Origin: Shewanella sp. MR-4
GTDB lineage: Bacteria > Pseudomonadota > Gammaproteobacteria > Enterobacterales > Shewanellaceae
Direction of reading: 5' to 3'
Assembly: GCF_000014685.1 (NCBI RefSeq)
Contig: NC_008321.1
Span: 496,001 to 560,000 of the forward strand
DNA length: 64,000 nucleotides
Shown: positions 41,637 through 50,639 of the stretch, piece after piece
Layout: the number at the start of each line of letters is the position of its first letter
Position numbering within the stretch: the stretch's first letter is position 1
Position numbers and translations under genes: made by a program
The notes under the pieces: generated by a model
What the model saw: only the letters and a program-made list of their open reading frames with translations
Told to the model about the DNA's origin: nothing
Database searches by the model: none

Positions 41637-43805
41637 ATGGACGTATCTTCTTTACTAGACGGCCTGAATGATAAACAGCGCGAGGCTGTCGCGGCACCGC
41701 AATCCAGCATGTTAGTGCTTGCGGGCGCAGGCAGTGGCAAAACGCGAGTATTAACCCACCGTATCGCGTGGTTAATGCAGGTCGAACAGCAGAGCCCTTA
41801 CTCAATTTTAGCCGTGACGTTTACCAATAAAGCCGCAGCCGAGATGCGTGAGCGGGTGGAGAAGGTCGCTGGCACCAATATGGGGCGGATGTGGATTGGT
41901 ACCTTCCACGGGTTAGCGCATCGTCTGTTACGCACTCACTTCCAAGATGCGGGACTACCGCAAAGCTTCCAAATTCTCGATTCGGACGATCAGGTGCGTT
42001 TGCTGAAACGCATCCTTAAAAGTTTGAATCTGGATGAAAAACAATATCCTCCCCGTCAGGCGCAGGCCTATATCAATGGCAAGAAAGACCAAGGATTACG
42101 GCCCAAGCATATTGATGCGGGTGGTTTCCCGATTGAGCAAAACCTGCTGAAGATTTATCAGGTTTATCAAGAGTCTTGCGACCGCGCAGGTTTAGTCGAC
42201 TTTGCCGAAATCCTGCTGCGTGCCCACGAGCTGTGGCTCAATAAACCGCATCTGCTGGCGCATTATCAGGAGCGTTTTAAGCATATTCTGGTGGACGAGT
42301 TCCAGGATACCAACGCCATCCAATATGCGTGGATCCGTGTGTTGGCCGGCCAAACTGCCAACGTGATGATAGTGGGTGACGATGACCAATCCATTTACGG
42401 TTGGCGCGGCGCTCAGGTTGAAAACCTGCACCGGTTCCTGCGGGATTTTCCGACTGCGACTACGATTCGCCTCGAGCAAAATTATCGCTCCAAGGGCAAT
42501 ATTTTGAAGGCGTCGAACGCCCTTATCGCCAATAACCCTGAGCGTTTAGGTAAAGAGCTGTGGACCGACGAAGCCGATGGTGAGCCGATTTCCCTCTACT
42601 GCGCCTTTAACGAAATGGACGAGGCGCGCTTTATTGTCGGTCGTATCAATGATTGGTACGAAAAAGGCGGCAATTTAAGTGACTGCGCGATTTTATATCG
42701 CTCAAACGCTCAGTCGCGCGTGCTCGAAGAAGCCTTATTACACAAAGGCTTAGCCTATCGTATTTACGGTGGCCTGCGCTTCTTCGAACGCCAAGAGATT
42801 AAAGATGCTATGGGTTATATGCGTCTTATCAGCAATAAAAATGACGATGCCGCCTTCGAGCGCGTGGTCAATACGCCGCCCCGTGGCATTGGCGATCGCA
42901 CCTTAGATATTCTGCGTTCGACCGCCCGTCAGCAAGAGCTTACGTTATGGCAGGCTTGTTTACGTTTGCTGGATGAAAAGGTGCTGGCTGGCCGCGCCGC
43001 CTCTGCGGTACGTGGCTTTATGGATCTTATCGTCACCCTGCAGGAAGAAACTCAGGACATGGCGCTGTACCGGATGACAGACACAGTGATCCAAGCCTCT
43101 GGGCTTAAGGCCATGTACGAGGCGGAAAAAGGCGAGAAGGCCCACGCCCGTATCGAAAACTTAGAGGAACTCGTTACTGCGGCGCGTACCTTCGAAATGC
43201 CAGAGGAGCTTGAGGATATGGGCGAGCTGAATGCCTTCTTATCCCATGCAGCCCTAGAGGCGGGCGAAGGTCAGGCCGATGCCTTTACCGATGCCGTACA
43301 GTTAATGACACTGCACTCGGCCAAGGGGCTTGAGTTTACTATGGTGTTTATGGCGGGCGTCGAGGAGGGGATTTTCCCGAGTAAGATGGCGCTCGAAGAG
43401 GGCGACAGACTCGATGAGGAACGCCGCCTCTGTTACGTGGGCATGACCCGCGCGATGGAAAAACTCTATATCACCTATGCCGAATCCCGCCGTATTTATG
43501 GTCGCGAGGATTATGCCCGCCCATCGCGCTTTATTAAGGAAATTCCGCCGCAATATGTGGACGAAATTCGCTTAAAAGCGCAGGTGTCAACGCCGATGGC
43601 GAATAATCGCTTCAGTACGCAAAAGTCGGCGGTCGCCAACGATACTGGCTTTAGCGTCGGCCAAAGGGTGCATCATCCAAAATTTGGTGACGGCAAAGTG
43701 ACTAACTTCGAAGGCAGTGGCGCACAGGCGCGGGTGCAGGTGAATTTTAGTGATTTTGGCAGTAAGTGGCTGGTGGTGGCCTACGCGCGTTTAGAGGCGC
43801 GTTGA
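41637..43805 (+). CDS. uvrD: DNA helicase II
   Basis: This 3'-5' helicase acts in nucleotide excision and mismatch repair. The 722 residues match E. coli UvrD (720). Walker A is LAGAGSGKTRVLTHR; TNKAAAEMRERV, VDEFQDTNAIQYAW (Walker B and motif II), MIVGDDDQSIYGWRGA (motif III), and the later TLHSAKGLEFTMVFMAG and RLCYVGMTRA are SF1 motifs in order. The C-terminal GQRVHHPKFGDGKVTNFEG domain is present. I chose the ATG with GGAGG in front of it (spacing about 6); the frame runs on upstream, but the longer N-terminus has no ribosome site and is unlike the family. Confidence 0.98.
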   Translation: MDVSSLLDGLNDKQREAVAAPQSSMLVLAGAGSGKTRVLTHRIAWLMQVEQQSPYSILAVTFTNKAAAEMRERVEKVAGTNMGRMWIGTFHGLAHRLLRTHFQDAGLPQSFQILDSDDQVRLLKRILKSLNLDEKQYPPRQAQAYINGKKDQGLRPKHIDAGGFPIEQNLLKIYQVYQESCDRAGLVDFAEILLRAHELWLNKPHLLAHYQERFKHILVDEFQDTNAIQYAWIRVLAGQTANVMIVGDDDQSIYGWRGAQVENLHRFLRDFPTATTIRLEQNYRSKGNILKASNALIANNPERLGKELWTDEADGEPISLYCAFNEMDEARFIVGRINDWYEKGGNLSDCAILYRSNAQSRVLEEALLHKGLAYRIYGGLRFFERQEIKDAMGYMRLISNKNDDAAFERVVNTPPRGIGDRTLDILRSTARQQELTLWQACLRLLDEKVLAGRAASAVRGFMDLIVTLQEETQDMALYRMTDTVIQASGLKAMYEAEKGEKAHARIENLEELVTAARTFEMPEELEDMGELNAFLSHAALEAGEGQADAFTDAVQLMTLHSAKGLEFTMVFMAGVEEGIFPSKMALEEGDRLDEERRLCYVGMTRAMEKLYITYAESRRIYGREDYARPSRFIKEIPPQYVDEIRLKAQVSTPMANNRFSTQKSAVANDTGFSVGQRVHHPKFGDGKVTNFEGSGAQARVQVNFSDFGSKWLVVAYARLEAR

Positions 43806-43930
43806 TTGACGCCAATGTCATGATTTTGTGACAGCTTGAGTCTGCACAAATTCGCTTAAAAGGTGGCTAGGGTATATGATGCTTAGCCTAGCAACCGAGA
43901 TAAAAAATTAGGTTTGGGAGTAGCTAGTTA

Positions 43931-44791
43931 ATGAATCTAAAGCAGAAGTGGGACGTGTATTCCCGCCTGACTCGACTCGACCGTCCTATCGGCACCTTGT
44001 TATTGCTCTGGCCCTGTTTAATGGCGCTGGTGTTAGCGGCGGGTGGAATGCCCGATATCAAAGTGTTGATTATCTTTATTATCGGTGTGGTGATCATGCG
44101 TGCCTGTGGCTGCATTATTAACGACTATGCCGACCGCGACCTCGACTCCCACGTTGAACGCACTAGATCCCGTCCCCTCGCCAGTGGCGAAATCAGCACC
44201 AAAGAAGCGTTATTGCTGTTTGTGATCTTAGGTCTAGCCGCCTTTGGTTTAGTCTTACTGCTCAATGGTTTAGTGGTTAAGCTCTCTGTTGTCGGCATTA
44301 TCCTCACCATTATCTACCCCTTTACTAAGCGGGTAACGAATATGCCGCAGATGTTTTTGGGCGTGGTGTGGAGTTGGTCGATTCCCATGGCTTATGCGGC
44401 GCAAACCGGTGAAGTGCCCATCGAAGCTTGGTGGTTATTTGCCGCCAATTGGTTTTGGACTGTGGCCTACGACACTATGTACGCCATGGTCGATAGGGAC
44501 GATGATTTAAAAGTCGGTATCAAATCGACCGCCATTCTGTTTGGCCAATACGATCGCCAAATCATTGGATTATTTCAATTTGCTGCGCTGCTGTGTTTTA
44601 TCGCAGCGGGTTGGAGTGCCGACCGTGGCCTGCTCTATGGTCTGGGACTACTTACCTTTGTTGGTTTTAGCACTTACCAACAGATGTTGATTTTTGGCCG
44701 CGAGAGAGCTCCTTGCTTTAAAGCCTTCCTTAACAATAACTGGGCAGGGTTAGCACTGTTTGTTGGTTTAGGCGCCGATTACCTGTTCTAA
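43931..44791 (+). CDS. ubiA: 4-hydroxybenzoate polyprenyltransferase
   Basis: UbiA attaches the polyprenyl chain to 4-hydroxybenzoate in ubiquinone synthesis, in the inner membrane. The protein of 286 residues has about eight helices and both Asp-rich prenyl-diphosphate sites: [20 protein letters not shown] (residues about 64-83) and [22 protein letters not shown] (about 179-200), each including the DxxxD pattern. It matches the usual length. It starts about 125 bases after uvrD; whether the two are cotranscribed is not clear. A hairpin follows the stop. Confidence 0.97.
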
Positions 44792-44818
44792 ACATTTTCG
44801 AGTAAATTTAAGTTTATT

Positions 44819-44848
44819 TGTGCGCGTTAGAATAACCTAACGCGCACA
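44819..44848. terminator. Hairpin between ubiA and a converging small gene
   Basis: A 12-bp stem TGTGCGCGTTAG with a 6-nt loop. The T-run is poor on both sides, so termination may rely on stem strength; it sits exactly where two converging genes need an end. Confidence 0.6.
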
Positions 44849-44859
44849 TTAAAGGATAT

Positions 44860-45114
44860 TTACGACTTCCAGACGTCATTATTCTTGTATCTATCATCCA
44901 CATGACTTTCATCATTATTTCGAACCACTTTGGTTGCAAAGGTATCTTTCTCAAACTCGTGGATTTCAGTGGTATTTAAAATGATTTTTATAAAGTAATA
45001 GGCAAAGAATGGTATGGCTAAACCAAACGTAATGATGGATAGCGTAATCCACAGTATTGTTTGAATTAAAATGGCTTCAAACTTAAGGTTGTTTACAATC
45101 TTGTATTTTTTCAC
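44860..45114 (-). CDS. Small membrane protein
   Basis: This 84-residue protein starts at GTG. Its hydrophobic middle (residues 15-46, ILIQTILWITLSIITFGLAI and FFAYYFIKIIL) forms one hairpin or two helices, and a charged, soluble C-terminal half (EIHEFEKDTFATKVVRNNDE) follows. GGGAATGACTCGAA is present upstream but with poor spacing, so the start is uncertain. The gene is AT-rich compared with its neighbours. I do not recognise a family. Confidence 0.6.
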   Translation of the reverse strand: MKKYKIVNNLKFEAILIQTILWITLSIITFGLAIPFFAYYFIKIILNTTEIHEFEKDTFATKVVRNNDESHVDDRYKNNDVWKS

Positions 45115-45422
45115 TTCGAGTCATTCCCTGTTAAAATAATGCTTAGCATCTAATGGTATGATTTGTAATTGACTTTATCAATCTAATCATTTGGTATCAG
45201 CTGAATGTTTCATCTTTGTCAATAATTCTTGTTCTACTTCATTGTAAGTAATAAGGAATGACTTTAGGTGTAGTTTATTGGAGCTGGTCAGCTTCAATCT
45301 CGGTGGTATTTTGAATTCCAACATGATAGTTGCTTTACTTGTACGCAAATTTATCGCTGTATATTTATTTTAATGAGGCGAATAAAGCTTTAAATTAAAG
45401 TAAAAAACTAAGGAGGTAGGAT
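45115..45422. other. Intergenic region before the nitronate monooxygenase gene
   Basis: These 308 AT-rich bases between divergent genes hold a strong AAGGAGGT ribosome site for the downstream gene at its right end. No other signal is recognised. Confidence 0.6.
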
Positions 45423-46484
45423 ATGCCGTGCCGACTAACACAATTGTTTGGGATCCAGTTTCCGATTATTCAAGCCCCGATGGCGGGCGTGCAGGGTAGT
45501 GCACTGGCGATTGAAGTATCGCAGGCAGGTGGATTGGGCTCCTTGCCCTGCGCCATGTTATCCCTCGAGGCGCTTGAGGCTGAGTTAACCGAAATCCGCA
45601 GCAATACCACTAAACCTATCAATGTAAATTTCTTTTGCCATAGTGAGCCTTTAGCGCAGGCGGCCAAGCAAGCGGCTTGGCTTGAACAGCTCTCGCCTTA
45701 TTTTACTGAATTTAATTTCGATCCGAATGCGCAGCCCGCTGGCGCCCAGCGCACCCCCTACAGCAAGGCGCAGGCCGAGGTGTTAGCCAAATTTAAGCCC
45801 GAGGTGGTGAGTTTTCATTTTGGGCTGCCCGATGAAGAATTGCTGCTGGAAATCAAATCCTGGGGCTCAAAAGTTATCTCCACGGCGACTACAGTCGAGG
45901 AGGCTCTTTGGCTCGAGGCCCGTGGCGCCGATGCGATTATTGCCCAAGGTCTAGAGGCGGGCGGGCACAGAGGGCACTTTTTATCCGAGGATTTAACCGA
46001 GCAGCAGGGGACTTTTAGTCTATTACCGCAGGTGATTGCGGCAGTGGATATTCCGGTGATTGCCGCCGGCGGCATTGTCGATGCCACTACAGTGCGCGCC
46101 GCCATGGCGATGGGCGCTTCGGCGGTGCAAGTGGGAACAGCCTATTTACTCTGCCCCGAGTGCAATACCAGCAGCATCCATCGTGAGGCGCTGCAAAGCG
46201 ACGCCGCGCAGCATACGGCACTGACTAATTTATTTTCCGGTCGACCCGCTCGCGGCATAGTGAACCGCTTTATGGCCGAGATGGGGCCGATGAATGAAGC
46301 TGTGCCAGATTTCCCCTTGGCATCCTCGGCCGTTGCAGGCTTAAGAACGGCGGCGGAGCAACAAGGATTTGGCGATTTTAGTCCGCTATGGTGCGGCCAA
46401 AATGCCAGTGGTTGCCGAAACATTCCCGCAGCCGAGCTGACGAGGCAGTTGGCTTTAGGTGTGATGGGAGCATTATCTGGCTGA
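45423..46484 (+). CDS. Nitronate monooxygenase (2-nitropropane dioxygenase family)
   Basis: This FMN-dependent TIM-barrel enzyme oxidises alkyl nitronates such as propionate 3-nitronate. The 353 residues begin LTQLFGIQFPIIQAPMAGVQG, the FMN-binding start of the family. Further motifs are INVNFFCH, IAQGLEAGGHRGHF (residues about 178-191, with the conserved His), IPVIAAGGIVDATTVRAAMAMGASAVQVGTAYL for the phosphate of FMN. The ribosome site AAGGAGGT before the ATG is close to ideal. It is monocistronic. Confidence 0.92.
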   Translation: MPCRLTQLFGIQFPIIQAPMAGVQGSALAIEVSQAGGLGSLPCAMLSLEALEAELTEIRSNTTKPINVNFFCHSEPLAQAAKQAAWLEQLSPYFTEFNFDPNAQPAGAQRTPYSKAQAEVLAKFKPEVVSFHFGLPDEELLLEIKSWGSKVISTATTVEEALWLEARGADAIIAQGLEAGGHRGHFLSEDLTEQQGTFSLLPQVIAAVDIPVIAAGGIVDATTVRAAMAMGASAVQVGTAYLLCPECNTSSIHREALQSDAAQHTALTNLFSGRPARGIVNRFMAEMGPMNEAVPDFPLASSAVAGLRTAAEQQGFGDFSPLWCGQNASGCRNIPAAELTRQLALGVMGALSG

Positions 46485-46630
46485 TTATTTTTAACTCAAC
46501 CTTGTCTCCATGGTCGTCACTCCCCATATCACCACTAAGCCAAGTGAGGAGTTTGGTGTTCATTATCATGGGGATGAGGTGTATCGAGCCGCATCCCTAA
46601 ATTGAATATGCTCGTTGATAGGGATGTTAA

Positions 46631-47785
46631 ATGCTAAAAATCCAACTTAGACGCCAAGTTAAATACCGCATTGCCTTTCTGGTACTGATGATTGCGGTTT
46701 ATACCCTAGGCTTTCATTTGCTGCCGGAGCAGCTTACAAACACGCGCGAAGCCTTATCCTTAGCCGTAGTGACGGCCCTCTATTTTGTGTTGTTGCCAGT
46801 GCTTTATTGGTATTGGATTATCAAAATAGGTGCGCAAAAGCCGTGGAAGATGTTGGTTGTGTTAAGTTTGAGTAGCCTAATGGCGAGGCTTAGCTATCCA
46901 CATGAAGTGGCTGAGTATTTCGAGTTTATCGCTTGGCTACGTTACCCCATTATTGCAGTATTACTCATTATCGAGCTGTACTTGATAGTAAGTATTATTA
47001 AGGGGTTATGGCAGGCGAGAAAGGCATCTGGGGATCCAAGATTAGCTATCGTTGAGCAGTATGCAGCAATGGCGCAGTCTGAGCCGAGTGCTGAAACGAT
47101 AAAAAGGGAGTCAATTAATCCCAAAAAGCCGTCAGAGTCTGACTTGCCGCCCATACCCGATGAGAAGAGGCTAACATTGGGTTTAATCCTCGCCACTGAG
47201 CCCGCCAGTTGGTATTACGCCATTCCTTACTTTTCCCGTCGCCACCCTGAGGCCATTGGCTCTCTCAACTTACTCAGTGCTAAGCCTTGGCATGCTTTGG
47301 TTGTCATCGTGGGGTTAATGGCCGCCTCTGCGGTGAGCTACAGTTTACTCGATGGTATAAGTCATATTGCTGCTCTCTTTGTTTCAGGTTTGCTTTTGTA
47401 TTCCATCCTATTAATGGCGGCAAATTATCGGATCAGTCGTTATTACTCACTTTACCAAAGGGCAGATAAGCTCATCATTAATAACGGTATGTGGGGCTTT
47501 ATGGCCGTTGATTTCACGCAGATTAGTGAACTGAAATTAGGGCGCTTTAGCAGTCCTGTGTCGCAGGCTTCACAGGGTGACACCATGCCTAGTGACGCAC
47601 CCGAAATCTTAACCCTAGGTCGCGGTGAGGCGAATGCGCAGTTGATATTTAACCAGCCGCAAGTTTATTACGGCGCTATGGGGCAATTACCTGAGTCATT
47701 GACTGTGGTTAACTTAGTCGTCGAGGACCCTCAAGCGTTAGCCGATACTTTAACCCCAAGTGTTGTGTTAGATAAGGTATCGTAG
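46631..47785 (+). CDS. Multi-pass membrane protein of unknown function
   Basis: This protein of 384 residues has about four N-terminal helices (about 13-30, 43-60, 72-90, 101-122), a charged linker rich in Ser, Pro and Lys (about 135-180), two more helices (about 223-240, 244-265), and a soluble C-terminal region that may fold like a PH domain (LIINNGMWGFMAVDFTQISELKLG). I recognise no family. It has no close neighbours on the same strand and a GGGATGTTAA sequence before its ATG. Confidence 0.8.
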   Translation: MLKIQLRRQVKYRIAFLVLMIAVYTLGFHLLPEQLTNTREALSLAVVTALYFVLLPVLYWYWIIKIGAQKPWKMLVVLSLSSLMARLSYPHEVAEYFEFIAWLRYPIIAVLLIIELYLIVSIIKGLWQARKASGDPRLAIVEQYAAMAQSEPSAETIKRESINPKKPSESDLPPIPDEKRLTLGLILATEPASWYYAIPYFSRRHPEAIGSLNLLSAKPWHALVVIVGLMAASAVSYSLLDGISHIAALFVSGLLLYSILLMAANYRISRYYSLYQRADKLIINNGMWGFMAVDFTQISELKLGRFSSPVSQASQGDTMPSDAPEILTLGRGEANAQLIFNQPQVYYGAMGQLPESLTVVNLVVEDPQALADTLTPSVVLDKVS

Positions 47786-48027
47786 CGAGAAGAAAATGAG
47801 TTCGCGGCCTTGGTGCAATCAGCGCGTCGCTTCTGCTCAAATAGGCTTAAATTTTACATGGCTAAAATATAAGCCTATTCATTTATACTGGCGGCCGGGT
47901 GGCTTAGTCCTGTAATGCCGATCTGTTTCACTTGGTATTTGTTCTCAGTAATTGCTTATGTCACTGGCTGAATATCACGACCAACCCTTGTGGTTGCGAG
48001 CGATTTCCATCTGAAAGGATAACGCTA

Positions 48028-48948
48028 ATGTTGTTACGTCGAATCATAGTTACCTGTCTCGCCCTTATCAGTTTTTCCACTTTTGCTGTCGATAAAAGCT
48101 ATCAAGATATAGTGCTAAAAATCTATCCAGATCAACAGCAAACCTCCTTAAAAAACATCGCTGGCGATAAACCGATTTACCTTAAGTTTTGGGCAACCTG
48201 GTGTCAGCCCTGTATGGAGCAGATGCCGCATTTTGAGGAATTGCAGAAAAAGTATCAGGACAAGGTCAATATTCTTGCCCTGAATATCAATATCAACGAA
48301 GAACAACCTAAAATTGCCGAAGTCATCTCCCGTTTCGGTCTGACTATGCCAGTCTGGCTAGACAACGAAGGTGAATTGGGTGTGGCCCTTGGCTTGGTCG
48401 GGACCCCCTATAGCGTGTTAATCAATCGCGCGGGCGAGGTGGTTTACACTAGCCATGAGTCGGATGCGAACCTCGATAAATTTATCGATATGTTGGCCAA
48501 TGGCCAAGAGCTCAGCGCACAAACTACAGATGCGCCAAGCCCAGAACAAACGGCTAAGCTGCTGAAACCTTGGGAGCAAGGTGAGCATTTACTGTTTTTT
48601 ACTGCCACTTGGTGTGATTGGTATTTGGCAGAGAGTCGCCCTGAAATGTCTCAGGCCTGTGTTGCCGCCCAGAAAGATTTAGACAAGCTAGCGCAAAAAT
48701 TGCCGAACAAAGCCTGGCATGGGGTGGTAAATCATCTGTGGACGGACGATAAAGCCCTCGCCGATTTTAAACAGCTCTATCCTTCACGCGTCGATTTCAG
48801 TATCGATGAATTAGGCGTGCTATTTAATCACTTTAGTATCCGCAACATCCCGACATTGCTTTGGGTGAAAGACGGTAAAGTCATTGAGCGTATTACCGAT
48901 TTTAGCCAGCCAGAGAAAATTGTCGTAAGGCTCAAGGCCGCGCCATAG
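48028..48948 (+). CDS. Tandem thioredoxin-fold periplasmic protein (TlpA-like)
   Basis: This probable periplasmic redox protein of 306 residues opens with a Sec signal (MLLRRIIVTCLALISFSTFAV, cleavage near residue 21). Domain 1 (about 25-165) is a full TlpA fold with FWATWCQPCMEQMPHF (CxxC active site) and the cis-proline VGTPYSVLI. Domain 2 (about 175-306) repeats the fold with FTATWCDWYLAESRP, which keeps only the first cysteine, and RNIPTLLWVKDG. Domain 2 may bind rather than reduce. I chose the ATG with AAAGGA nine bases upstream. Confidence 0.87.
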   Translation: MLLRRIIVTCLALISFSTFAVDKSYQDIVLKIYPDQQQTSLKNIAGDKPIYLKFWATWCQPCMEQMPHFEELQKKYQDKVNILALNININEEQPKIAEVISRFGLTMPVWLDNEGELGVALGLVGTPYSVLINRAGEVVYTSHESDANLDKFIDMLANGQELSAQTTDAPSPEQTAKLLKPWEQGEHLLFFTATWCDWYLAESRPEMSQACVAAQKDLDKLAQKLPNKAWHGVVNHLWTDDKALADFKQLYPSRVDFSIDELGVLFNHFSIRNIPTLLWVKDGKVIERITDFSQPEKIVVRLKAAP

Positions 48949-48964
48949 GGATTTTCAACCATTT

Positions 48965-48987
48965 GGCCTTCGAGATATTCGAAGGCC
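48965..48987 (+). terminator. Hairpin after the tandem thioredoxin gene
   Basis: Stem GGCCTTCGA-GATAT-TCGAAGGCC followed by TTTGGG. Weak T-run, probable terminator. Confidence 0.6.
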
Positions 48988-49165
48988 TTTGGGGATACAA
49001 GTAGCACTGATACACTACTCACGCTTTAGTTAAATGTCGTTGCCCATGGAAAGCACTGCGCAATAAACTGGCTCACAGAATGGGGAACACCCAAAGGCTG
49101 GTTGTTGCTTGGCACTCTGCCAAGTTTTCCGCCTTGTTGTTGGATTCTATTGTGGGAGTATGTGG

Positions 49166-50284
49166 ATGGCACAGATTATCAGTAATGCTGCGGTGGGTCG
49201 TACCCTATTGATTTTATTGCTGTGTGCTGGTGTTTTCTTTTTTATCGATTTTTTAGTTCCCGCCTTGGCCGCCCTGATCGTCTGCTTCTCCAGTTGGCCG
49301 TTGTATCAAAAATTAATGGTTAAATGCGGTGGTCGCTCGGCGCTGTCTGCCACTATCGCGTTAGTCTTGATTATTCTTGGGCTTATTACGCCGCTGATTT
49401 TTGTATTTTCCTATGCTTTACAAGAGATTAGAGCCTGGGTGGAGTGGCTGGTGTATGCCAACCAGCATGGCGCTCCTGTGCCGCTGTGGATTAAGGATTT
49501 ACCTTGGATTGGCGAGTGGCTCACCCTGCAATGGCAGCAGTTTATCGGTGAACCCCATGAGCTGGGCAAGATAGTCAGCGCGATCAGTGGCCAGAATCTG
49601 AGTGGCATTTCCCGCTGGGTACTGCAATTGGGCTGGAATACCTTGGGCCTGCTGCTGACTCTTCTCTTTATGCTGATTACCTTGTTTTTCTTATATAAAG
49701 ATGGCGAGTCGGTGGCCAAGCAGTTGGATATTGTTGGCGAGCGCATTCTTCCTGCCCGCTGGCATCGATTCTCCCGCGTGGTGCCTGCGACTGTGAGTTC
49801 AACGGTTATCGGCATGACGCTTATCGCTATCGGTGAGGGCATAGTGCTAGGGATTGCTTACTGGATTGCCGGTGTGCCTTCGGCCGTGGCCTTTGGGGTG
49901 TTGACCGCGTTTATGGCCTTAGTGCCTGGCGGCGCGCCAACCATGTTCACCTTGATCTCACTGTACTTAGTCGGTACCGGCGATATGACGGCGGGGGTGG
50001 GCTTATTCCTCTGGGGCAGTATCGAGCTGTTTATTGTCGATAAAACGCTGCGACCTAATTTGGTTGGCGGGCCAATCAAATTACCCTTCTTGCCGACCTT
50101 TTTCGGTTTGATTGGTGGGGTCAAAACCATGGGGTTCGTTGGTCTGTTTGTCGGCCCTGTGCTGATGGCGCTATTAATTGCCATTTGGCGCGAATGGTTA
50201 AGGGACGATCCCAGTACCGAGTCTGACTCGCCAGAGGCTCCGACATCAGCATCCCAAGAGATACAGCCAAAGCACGCAGATTAG
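49166..50284 (+). CDS. AI-2E family (PerM/YdiK-like) membrane permease
   Basis: This inner-membrane permease of 372 residues belongs to the AI-2E transporter family. It has about eight helices, with an early double helix (LLILLLCAGVFFFIDFLVPALAALIVCFSSWPLY), a periplasmic or cytosolic loop with two Trp-rich stretches, and the family's late block VPGGAPTMFTLISLYLVGTGD and KLPFLPTFFGLIGGVKTMGFVGLFVGPVLMALL. Members export or import AI-2, or serve as Na+/H+ antiporters; no substrate is implied here. I chose the ATG with GGGAG seven bases upstream. Its stop overlaps the convergent gene's by four bases. Confidence 0.88.
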   Translation: MAQIISNAAVGRTLLILLLCAGVFFFIDFLVPALAALIVCFSSWPLYQKLMVKCGGRSALSATIALVLIILGLITPLIFVFSYALQEIRAWVEWLVYANQHGAPVPLWIKDLPWIGEWLTLQWQQFIGEPHELGKIVSAISGQNLSGISRWVLQLGWNTLGLLLTLLFMLITLFFLYKDGESVAKQLDIVGERILPARWHRFSRVVPATVSSTVIGMTLIAIGEGIVLGIAYWIAGVPSAVAFGVLTAFMALVPGGAPTMFTLISLYLVGTGDMTAGVGLFLWGSIELFIVDKTLRPNLVGGPIKLPFLPTFFGLIGGVKTMGFVGLFVGPVLMALLIAIWREWLRDDPSTESDSPEAPTSASQEIQPKHAD

Positions 50285-50571
50285 ATCTGGCCGTATGTCT
50301 GTTTGCGCTCTTCGGTGTAAAACCACCAAGGTTTAGGGTCGTCACCTGCCATAAAGCGGGTGATAGACAGAAACACATCCAGCACGCAGGGGTCATGTCT
50401 CAGCCCCGTTGTATCGCACAGCGTGACATACATTTCGTAGGGATTACGCCCGCGTAATTGCGCAGGCGTCTCTATGCCAAGCAGACGCAGATCCGCCGCG
50501 CTCGCTTTACCAATATTGGGTAAATCCGTTAATTGCACGACCTCGGCACGCACCACTTTCGTCGGATTCAT
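50281..50571 (-). CDS. Helix-hairpin-helix protein, Cdd1/pathogenicity-locus family
   Basis: This is a cytosolic 96-residue protein with one helix-hairpin-helix motif (VVQLTDLPNIGKASAADLRL then LGI, residues about 11-34) and a C-terminal block CVLDVFLSITRFMAGDDPKP that ends in a Trp/Tyr pair, as in Cdd1-type proteins annotated as mitomycin-resistance or pathogenicity-locus. Such motifs bind DNA without sequence specificity. Biological role unknown. The stop codons of this gene and the AI-2E permease overlap, so the genes converge tightly. Confidence 0.82.
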   Translation of the reverse strand: MNPTKVVRAEVVQLTDLPNIGKASAADLRLLGIETPAQLRGRNPYEMYVTLCDTTGLRHDPCVLDVFLSITRFMAGDDPKPWWFYTEERKQTYGQI

Positions 50572-50639
50572 CTGTTGCCCAACCCAAGTTAACTCACGTC
50601 CTATGAGTCTACCTCCTTCTTGGTGTTTTCGTCAGATTT

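Noticed and set aside
41602..41640. LexA box at uvrD
   Set aside because: I looked for CTGT-N8-ACAG and saw only an extended -10 sequence, so there is no support for SOS control here.
41258..41740. A 160-codon minus-strand frame across copy B of the repeat and the start of uvrD
   Set aside because: It overlaps the uvrD start and the structured repeat, has no ribosome site and no protein-like pattern.
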